A model generated the notes under the pieces. It searched no databases. It was given only the letters and a program-made list of their open reading frames with translations, and was not told the DNA's origin. Made by a program: the position numbers and the translations under genes. A stretch of DNA of 64,000 nt from Moanibacter sp964542645 (GTDB taxonomy: Bacteria; Verrucomicrobiota; Verrucomicrobiia; Opitutales; UBA2987): contig CAZIUG010000008.1 of the NCBI GenBank assembly GCA_964542645.1, forward strand, positions 372,001-436,000. Direction: 5' to 3'. Position 1 is the first letter of the stretch. Every line of letters begins with the position of its first letter. Shown in pieces: positions 54,646-61,019 of the stretch.

Positions 54646-55509
54646 TTATTTATCCAGTTCGTTGACAATTAGAACCGCGATATCACGTAGCACTTTCGCG
54701 GTTCGGGAGTCGGGAATATCTGACACTGTCAATCCCTTATCACAACATTGAGCCAATTCGGGATCAAATGGAATTTTGCCCAACAAAGGAACATCAATTG
54801 GGAAATTACCTGCCGGGAAAAGTGGCTTCATCTCTTCCGTTTCGGCGCAGTAGTACCCGGACATGTTCTCAATATAGCCTGTAATCGACGACCCAGCTCG
54901 TCGTATCGCCGCTACAGAACGATTTACAACGCCCTGAGAAACCTCTGAAGGAATCGAGACCATCACAAAAGAAGCTTTATTTTCAAAGAATTCTGCAAAT
55001 TGAAAACACCGCTCGGGCCCGGGAGGAAGGTCTACCAAGAGGAAGTCTAAACATCCCCAGTCTGTAGCACCAATTATATCAGCTAGTGTGGCAAATTCTT
55101 TTGCTGCCCTCCAGACATGTGAATCCCCCTGCGCCACACTCTCGAATTCAACCATGTCGGTCTCAGGAACAACTGACCCGAGGGAAATAACGCCAATTCC
55201 CGATTCGGTTTCCGGCACAATTAATCCAGTCTTCCCGGGAACCAATGCCACTTCACGCAGTCCCGATAGACGAGCCAGCGTAGGCCCATTCAGGTCGGCG
55301 TCCAGCAGTGAAACCTTCTTGCCCAATTGATTTAGGGAAGCTGCTAATTGCATACTTATCGTGCTCTTCCCGACACCTCCCTTCCCCGAAGCGATCGGCA
55401 GAAGATTGCTAACACCTGAGAGACGATCGGCAATTTTCTCTCTTTGAGAAACCACTTGCCCAATCACATCTGAGCCGCCGTCGCCTTCTAGGTCGAAATA
55501 GGATTTCAT
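54646..55509 (-). CDS. Mrp/MinD-like P-loop ATPase
   Basis: A 287-residue deviant Walker A ATPase of the MinD/ParA/Mrp class. ASGKGGVGKST (Lys43, Lys48) is the P-loop, with LLDADLNGPTLARLSG and FLLVDLPPGP as switch regions. Mrp-type iron-sulfur carriers have CxxC after the NMS motif; here the sequence is NMSGYYCAET, keeping only the first Cys, so cluster carriage may be lost or changed. It is the first gene of the set with three PCP_red genes, with a candidate promoter upstream. It may load or deliver a cofactor to the radical SAM protein; this is inference. Confidence 0.88.
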   Translation of the reverse strand: MKSYFDLEGDGGSDVIGQVVSQREKIADRLSGVSNLLPIASGKGGVGKSTISMQLAASLNQLGKKVSLLDADLNGPTLARLSGLREVALVPGKTGLIVPETESGIGVISLGSVVPETDMVEFESVAQGDSHVWRAAKEFATLADIIGATDWGCLDFLLVDLPPGPERCFQFAEFFENKASFVMVSIPSEVSQGVVNRSVAAIRRAGSSITGYIENMSGYYCAETEEMKPLFPAGNFPIDVPLLGKIPFDPELAQCCDKGLTVSDIPDSRTAKVLRDIAVLIVNELDK

Positions 55510-55547
55510 ATTTTCAGTTTAGCAATTAGCATTACCGTAGGAGAGAA

Positions 55548-55575
55548 AGTATCCTCACGAGATCTGTCTTGTAAA
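55548..55575 (-). promoter_or_regulatory. Candidate sigma-70 promoter of the ATPase-PCP_red gene set
   Basis: Read on the minus strand, TTTACA (55575-55570) and GATACT (55553-55548) are separated by 16 bases, 39 bases before the ATPase ATG. Each box departs from consensus at one or two positions. The 93-base region is shared with a divergent small membrane-protein gene. Confidence 0.35.
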
Positions 55576-55602
55576 GACCATCCGCATCTTCAGCCTAATC
55601 AA

Positions 55603-55944
55603 ATGCTAAACTACAGTCTAGTTAAGACCCTCCACATTGTTGGTGTCTTTTTGTTAATCGGTTCAATTGTGATAATATGTTACTCCGACTCAACCCGCTA
55701 CGTCGCTCGGGTGACGGGCAATGTAGCCATGTTTGTTATTCTGATCACGGGTTTGGCACTCACGGTCTTGCTCCACATCGGATTCCCCTTCTGGTTACAA
55801 TTAAAACTCGCTATCTGGCTCCTCCTTGCAATCTTTGTCCTCTTCGTATCAGCCAAAAAACTGCGACGACCAACGGTATTCTATCTGATTGTCCTACTCT
55901 TTGTCTCAGGAGCAACATTTCTTGCTATCCTTAAGCCAGGATGA
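55603..55944 (+). CDS. Small four-helix membrane protein
   Basis: A 113-residue protein with four hydrophobic helices (about 8-27, 38-58, 64-84 and 91-110) and little else. The first helix carries His11 (VKTLHIVGVFLLIG) and the third follows LHIGFPFWLQLKLAIW, reminiscent of small haem- or copper-handling membrane proteins, but no family is certain. It is read divergently from the Mrp/MinD-like gene with only 93 bases between them, and convergently with the Sco gene. No clear ribosome site precedes ATG 55603. Confidence 0.65.
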   Translation: MLNYSLVKTLHIVGVFLLIGSIVIICYSDSTRYVARVTGNVAMFVILITGLALTVLLHIGFPFWLQLKLAIWLLLAIFVLFVSAKKLRRPTVFYLIVLLFVSGATFLAILKPG

Positions 55945-56054
55945 TTCAGGATTCTAGTACTCTTTAAGCGGCGAGTCCTACAGCTCAATCCTGGGCATTT
56001 ACAAATAGCAAATCCTTATCTCAGTATTAGTGCCTTTCTGACCCTATTTCTCAC

Positions 56055-56924
56055 CTATAATTTGTTAAGCTCCTTAATCAATTCATCTGGGGTCCAGTCG
56101 TTACCTCGAAAGTTTCTTGCTACTTTCCCTTCCCGGTCTACGACAATGGTGCGGAGCGAATGAGTGATCTCCGCCGTTCCCATACTATCTCTTACAATTG
56201 TGATACCTAATTGCTCTCCCAAATGGGAAATTGCCTCCTTGTCCCCGGTTAAAAATCGCCAAATGTTCACATCTGCTCCAAGCTTCACCGAATGCCTTCG
56301 CAGGACCTCCGCCGTGTCATGTTCTGGATCGAATGTAATCGAGAGTAACTGGGTATCTCGAGAAAGCTGAACACCTTCCTTGATTGCTGCTTGTACCTCA
56401 ATAAAATTTCTATCCATTAATGGACAGAAATTAGGGATGGGACAACGTGTGTAGATAAAGGTTAAGGCCACTGGACTTCCCAAGAAATCTGAGAATTTCG
56501 TTTGCCGATTGTTATCATCCAAAAATGATATTTCCGGAATCGTATCTCCTTTTTGAATAAGCCTTACTCCAGTAGGTAATACAATTGCGGGTAAGTCTGG
56601 TCCATCTGATCCTTCACGGGTCAGACCAGTCAGATAACTCTCATGGGCTGCAACAACAAATGTTCCGCTCACTCTGTCCCCCGGGATTAGACCTTCCAGA
56701 ATCCGCACATTTTTAACTTTGAACGGCATTGTCATAGCCGGCATAAATCCGGGAATTTCCTCGTGCCTAATCGTAATCTCATTGTTTAGCGAATAAATTG
56801 AGATTACCTCGCCTTTAATCTCGTAGCGTTTTTCATCTGGCGCTTGGCGACAACCCATAAAAATACCCGTTACTAGTAGGGCAGCTCCAATCTGGAAAAG
56901 AGTCTGTTTCTTCGAATTTGTCAT
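56055..56924 (-). CDS. Sco-family copper chaperone fused to a CusF-like copper domain
   Basis: A 289-residue exported lipoprotein (lipobox FMGC, Cys25). Residues about 35-105 resemble the CusF/copper-binding domain with IPGFMPAMTMPF (Met61, 64, 66). The rest is a thioredoxin-fold Sco1/SenC domain. Its copper Cys pair is Cys161/Cys167 in TRCPIPNFCPLM, spaced by five residues rather than the classical three, and the third ligand is His255 in EITHSLR. Such proteins deliver copper to CuA of cytochrome oxidase, which is encoded about 14 kb away. The extra domain may capture Cu(I). Confidence 0.9.
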   Translation of the reverse strand: MTNSKKQTLFQIGAALLVTGIFMGCRQAPDEKRYEIKGEVISIYSLNNEITIRHEEIPGFMPAMTMPFKVKNVRILEGLIPGDRVSGTFVVAAHESYLTGLTREGSDGPDLPAIVLPTGVRLIQKGDTIPEISFLDDNNRQTKFSDFLGSPVALTFIYTRCPIPNFCPLMDRNFIEVQAAIKEGVQLSRDTQLLSITFDPEHDTAEVLRRHSVKLGADVNIWRFLTGDKEAISHLGEQLGITIVRDSMGTAEITHSLRTIVVDREGKVARNFRGNDWTPDELIKELNKL

Positions 56925-57201
56925 GTTAAGACTAAGACAAAATTTCCGTAAATCTTCAACAGTTCTTGTTATCGAAATAATACTTGCATGAAACGAGGGT
57001 CTCGCCTTTGTTCTCGACCTTGGTTACTTGCCTTTTAAAAAAGGCCTGAATCCCCCTTCCGAGGAGTAAAAAGTGGATCCTTACAATCGACTAAACTTCC
57101 ACGAACAAGAAAGGTGCTCTCGCCAATCCGACCGGATTAGCTTCGACAAAGCCTTCGATAGGTCTTAGGAAAAGTACGGATTCCAATGTACACAGTACCC
57201 C

Positions 57202-58590
57202 ATGAAGCTTGAGAAAGAGCCTGTTTTTCTTCCCGCCTCTTTCAAGGACAAATGTCTTCACTTGTTCAAGCTCATTGAAAATGCCGGGGGGAAACCTCAA
57301 TTAGTCGGAGGCAGCGTCCGCGATGCGCTCTTGGGAGAACCAGTCAAAGACGTCGATATTGAAGTTTTTGGTCTCCCAGTTAGGAAACTAGAGGATCTCC
57401 TGTCTGATCACTATTCAGTTGACGAGGTCGGCAAAGCTTTCTCCGTATTCAAAATTCGAGGAATTGACATAGACATCTCCCTCCCTAGACGTGAATCCAA
57501 ATCCGGAGAAGGGCATAGGGGATTCGAAATAGAAGGCGACCCCAATATGGGTCCAAAAGAAGCAGCTGGCCGGAGAGATTTCACGGTAAATGCAATATCC
57601 TGGGATCCGATAGAGAATAGAATTCTCGATCCCTTTGGCGGACTTAAGGATCTCGAAAGGGGTATTTTGCGTCATACAACGGAGAAGTTTTCAGAGGATC
57701 CTCTCAGGGTACTACGGGCCATGCAATTGGCAGCGAGATTCCGTTTCCAGGTTTCCGCTGATACAGTCGAACTCTGTCGGCATATCGAACCTGAGAATCT
57801 GCCGCCAGAAAGAGTATTCGAGGAATTCAGAAAACTTCTCCTGAAGGGTCGGAAAATTTCTAAGGGTTTGGATTTTCTCAGATCCTGCGACTGGCTTAAG
57901 TACTTCCCCGAACTTAATTTTCTCGTTGGGTGCAAGCAGGAACCTGAATGGCACCCTGAAGGTGATGTGTGGGTACACACACTTCATTGTATGGATGCCT
58001 TCGCTGAAGAAAGAACTGAGGATGATTGGGAAGATCTTATCGTCGGGTTTGCTACCCTCTGCCACGATCTCGGTAAACCTTTCACCACTGTAGTCGAATC
58101 AGGACGTATCCGCTCACCTCGCCATGAAAGTGCCGGCGAAGGACCCACCCGTTCATTTCTCCAGCGAATGACTCAACATAAGGAACTGATCGACTCTGTA
58201 ATTCCCCTGGTATCTACTCACCTGCGTCCTCTCGAACTCTACAGATCTAAAGCGGGCGACTCCGCCATCCGAAGACTAGCGCGGAAAGTAAAACGGATCG
58301 ACCGTCTTGTAAGAGTGGCGCAAGCTGACATGAAGGGCCGCCCTCCTCTTAAAGTAGAAAGGTTCGACGCGGGCGAGTGGCTGATCAGCCGAGCTAAGGC
58401 ACTGGCTGTGGTTGATTCCGCCCCCAAACCCATCGTTCTAGGCCGCCACCTCATTAAACTCGGACAAGAACCGGGCCCTTCCTTTGGGCCTCTACTCGAA
58501 CAGTGCTACGAAGCTCAACTTGACGGCGAATTCGCTGATCTCGTCAGCGGGATGAAAACACTTCAAAGGATTCTATCTGAAAGAAAATAG
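57202..58590 (+). CDS. cca: CCA-adding/poly(A) polymerase-family nucleotidyltransferase with HD domain
   Basis: A 462-residue class II nucleotidyltransferase. LVGGSVRDALLG, then KDVDIEVFG with the catalytic Asp pair, and RRDFTVNAISWD are the head motifs. GILRHTTEKFSEDPLRVLRAMQLAARF follows in the neck. The C-terminal half has an HD hydrolase-type domain (VHTLHCMDAF, FATLCHDLGKP, HESAGEG), as in the phosphatase-bearing bacterial CCA enzymes. It repairs or builds tRNA 3' CCA ends. It is convergent with tRNA-Cys. Poly(A) polymerase I is the alternative, but the HD domain favours Cca. Confidence 0.92.
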   Translation: MKLEKEPVFLPASFKDKCLHLFKLIENAGGKPQLVGGSVRDALLGEPVKDVDIEVFGLPVRKLEDLLSDHYSVDEVGKAFSVFKIRGIDIDISLPRRESKSGEGHRGFEIEGDPNMGPKEAAGRRDFTVNAISWDPIENRILDPFGGLKDLERGILRHTTEKFSEDPLRVLRAMQLAARFRFQVSADTVELCRHIEPENLPPERVFEEFRKLLLKGRKISKGLDFLRSCDWLKYFPELNFLVGCKQEPEWHPEGDVWVHTLHCMDAFAEERTEDDWEDLIVGFATLCHDLGKPFTTVVESGRIRSPRHESAGEGPTRSFLQRMTQHKELIDSVIPLVSTHLRPLELYRSKAGDSAIRRLARKVKRIDRLVRVAQADMKGRPPLKVERFDAGEWLISRAKALAVVDSAPKPIVLGRHLIKLGQEPGPSFGPLLEQCYEAQLDGEFADLVSGMKTLQRILSERK

Positions 58591-58810
58591 AGTTAAGGTC
58601 TATACGAGTCCGTAAAACTACTTCCAACCCCGGGTTAATAAAAAACGGATAAGCTATCATAAGGATGGCCAGGTGTATGAGTTCCAGAGAACGGACATAA
58701 AGCATCTTCAGATCGTTAATCCCAGCCCTAACAACAATGATCGGGCAGTAAAGGTAGCTCCTATTCAGTACAGGTAACTCGCAAATTACTCTAAATCCCG
58801 CGATCATTTA

Positions 58811-58885
58811 TGGAGGCGCGGGCCGGAATCGAACCGGCGAATAGGAGTTTTGCAGACTCCGGCCTTACCACTTGGCTACCGCGCC
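58811..58885 (-). tRNA. tRNA-Cys (anticodon GCA)
   Basis: A 75-base cloverleaf on the minus strand: acceptor GGCGCGG paired with CCGCGCC, D arm GCCAAGTGGTAAGGC, anticodon stem GGAGT/ACTCC around CTGCAAA (GCA), and T arm GCCGG-TTCGATT-CCGGC. TCCA at the end shows encoded CCA. Confidence 0.97.
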
Positions 58886-59296
58886 AGAGGAAGTGCTCCA
58901 AAGATTTGAACAGATCCTTGAACCGAATAGGGGGGATTTACCCCCGAACAGTCAGTCCTCCCAAAATGGTTCACGATTCTCTCTGCCAGAAAATTGCCTA
59001 GATTTCAAACTGTTTTTATGGGCACCCCGTCACATAAATTTAAGGGAACTCTAAATTCCTGTGAAACATTCATTAAGTCACTGCAATACAATATTTCTGT
59101 ACATGTTTGGCAATTACGTCTTTGTTCATACCGTAAAATCCTAAAAACACTTGGGACCAGGTACCATTCTAACGATAAGCTTCTCCTTAAATACACGGAA
59201 GGTTAGTACGGGAGACATTAGCATTAACACGCTTGTGGAGATTTCAAAATCTTTGAGCTAGACTCGGATCGTAACCCTAACGCATACTGTCGATAA
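58886..59296. other. Non-coding region upstream of parA
   Basis: About 410 bases between tRNA-Cys (minus) and parA (plus). Promoters for both should lie here. I see no gene with family likeness, no parS-like 16-bp palindrome and no DnaA-box cluster. Confidence 0.4.
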
Positions 59297-60076
59297 ATGG
59301 CATCAACCGTTTTCACCGTTGCGAATCAAAAAGGCGGAGTTGGAAAGACAACAACGGCGATCAATCTTGGTGCCGCTTTGGCCAATAGGGGAATTGAGAC
59401 TTTGATCATTGATATCGATCCTCAAGCCAATGCTACCAGTGGGCTCGGGATCGAAAAATCCAAAGGCGCTAGCCTCTACGGTCCCCTCAGTGGCGAAGGG
59501 TCTTCGGAGCAGAAGGTTGTCCCAACCGCCGTTGATCATCTGGCTCTTATCCCTTCGGAAGTGGATCTGGCCGCAGCAGAAATCGAGTTGTCCCAGAAAA
59601 ACGACTATCTCGCCCAACTAACGCGATGCTTGCAGCCTCTAAAAGATTCAGATCGATATTCAGTCATCATAATTGACTGTCCGCCGGCTCTAGGGTTGCT
59701 CTCTATGAATGGACTCGCCACAGCTGACCACCTTCTTATAACTTTGCAGTGTGAATATCTGGCGATGGAGGGGCTGGGCCAGATTCTGAGTGTTGTCGAA
59801 CGGCTCCGCGATGCTGGGGTAAATGCAAAACTCGACATTGGAGGGATAGTTATGACCATGTACGATTCACGGACTAATCTATGTCGACAAGTCGCCGATG
59901 AAGTGAGGAGTCACTTCAAAGATTTGGTTTTTAGAACCGTTATCCCACGATCGACCAGACTAAGCGAGGCCCCGAGTTTTGGTGATTCTATTTTTCAGTA
60001 CGACAAACTTAGCGCTGGAGCTATAGCCTACAAACACCTCTCACTGGAAGTAATCGATCGGTTTAATCTTGAGTAG
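59297..60076 (+). CDS. parA: ParA/Soj-family chromosome partitioning ATPase
   Basis: A 259-residue ATPase. NQKGGVGKTTTAINLG is the deviant Walker A motif, IDIDPQANATSGLG and IIDCPPALGLLSMNGL are the A' and B motifs, and GGIVMTMYDSRTNLCRQVADEVR is typical of chromosomal Soj. It binds DNA in its ATP form and helps move the origin region with ParB. parB usually follows parA at once, but here rnc and mfd follow and no parB is in view. The length and motifs are complete. Confidence 0.93.
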   Translation: MASTVFTVANQKGGVGKTTTAINLGAALANRGIETLIIDIDPQANATSGLGIEKSKGASLYGPLSGEGSSEQKVVPTAVDHLALIPSEVDLAAAEIELSQKNDYLAQLTRCLQPLKDSDRYSVIIIDCPPALGLLSMNGLATADHLLITLQCEYLAMEGLGQILSVVERLRDAGVNAKLDIGGIVMTMYDSRTNLCRQVADEVRSHFKDLVFRTVIPRSTRLSEAPSFGDSIFQYDKLSAGAIAYKHLSLEVIDRFNLE

Positions 60077-60261
60077 GGAACAACTAATAGAATCTCGAGG
60101 TCGCTTTATCCGAGTGCAATTCTAAGTGGCCTCAAGCCTTTTGATCAAAAATCCCAGGCGAGGGATGATTTCTTAATCTCTTTGTTACATCCTGGTTGCG
60201 CATTCCAAACATCATTATATGAATGCCAGCATTCTATATTTAGCTGCAATTTCGAAAGAAC

Positions 60262-61017
60262 ATGTTGGAACATAAAAGCAGGAAGCTTTCCGATAGGGAA
60301 CTCGGTATCGAAGCGCTCCAAAAGGCTATCGGCTACCAATTTAGAGACAAAGAGCTTCTGGAACGTAGCGTCACACATCCCTCATTTTTCCAAAAAAGAT
60401 CCCATTCAATAGGTCATAAGCAGCATAATCAGCGTCTGGAGTTTCTCGGAGATGCGATTCTTTCGGGAATCCTCGCGGAGCAACTTTTAAAGCTAATGCC
60501 TTTGGAACGGGAAGGCGTGCTTAGCCAGGCGCGATCAGCTCTTTCTCGAGGTACTCATCTTGCCGAACTATCTCGTAAGATGGGGCTCAGTTCCTACATC
60601 CAGATGAGCACAAGCGAGGAACACCAAGGAGGCAGAAACCGTGATTCAATTCTCGAAGATGTCCTTGAAGCTATCATCGGTGCAATCTATCTGGATAGCG
60701 ATTGGGAAACTGTCCGAAAAGTAATCCTTGCCTGGTACGGTGATATAAAAGGACATTTGGCGAACTTCATTCATCAGGAACAAAATCCAAAGGGAAGTCT
60801 GCAGGAATTGGTTCAACCGATATTTGGCAATAACGCCCTCACGTACGCGGTGACTGCCGAGTCCGGACCAGCTCATGAAAAAAATTTTCACGTGGAAGTA
60901 TCAGTAGCTGGCCAAACAGTGGGAATGGGTGAAGGATCGAGTAAGAAGGAAGCCGAAGAGGAAGCAGCTAGAGTCGCACTCTTGCAGTGGAATCAAATTG
61001 AATTCGCCGAGAATTGA
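60262..61017 (+). CDS. rnc: Ribonuclease III
   Basis: A 251-residue double-strand-specific endoribonuclease for rRNA and mRNA processing. The signature is NQRLEFLGDAIL (Glu60, Asp64; the first Glu of the usual NERLEFLGD is Gln), with the second acidic pair in LEDVLEAIIGAIYLDS. The double-stranded RNA-binding domain is at the C-terminus (NPKGSLQELVQ, EGSSKKEAEEEAARVALLQW). ATG 60262 gives a normal length. mfd starts 3 bases after its stop. Confidence 0.95.
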   Translation: MLEHKSRKLSDRELGIEALQKAIGYQFRDKELLERSVTHPSFFQKRSHSIGHKQHNQRLEFLGDAILSGILAEQLLKLMPLEREGVLSQARSALSRGTHLAELSRKMGLSSYIQMSTSEEHQGGRNRDSILEDVLEAIIGAIYLDSDWETVRKVILAWYGDIKGHLANFIHQEQNPKGSLQELVQPIFGNNALTYAVTAESGPAHEKNFHVEVSVAGQTVGMGEGSSKKEAEEEAARVALLQWNQIEFAEN

Positions 61018-61019
61018 CT

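Noticed and set aside
52610..55509. Reading the PCP_red genes as bacteriochlorophyll synthesis
   Set aside because: No BchL/N/B nitrogenase-like subunits or other pigment genes are present; only the small domain is shared.
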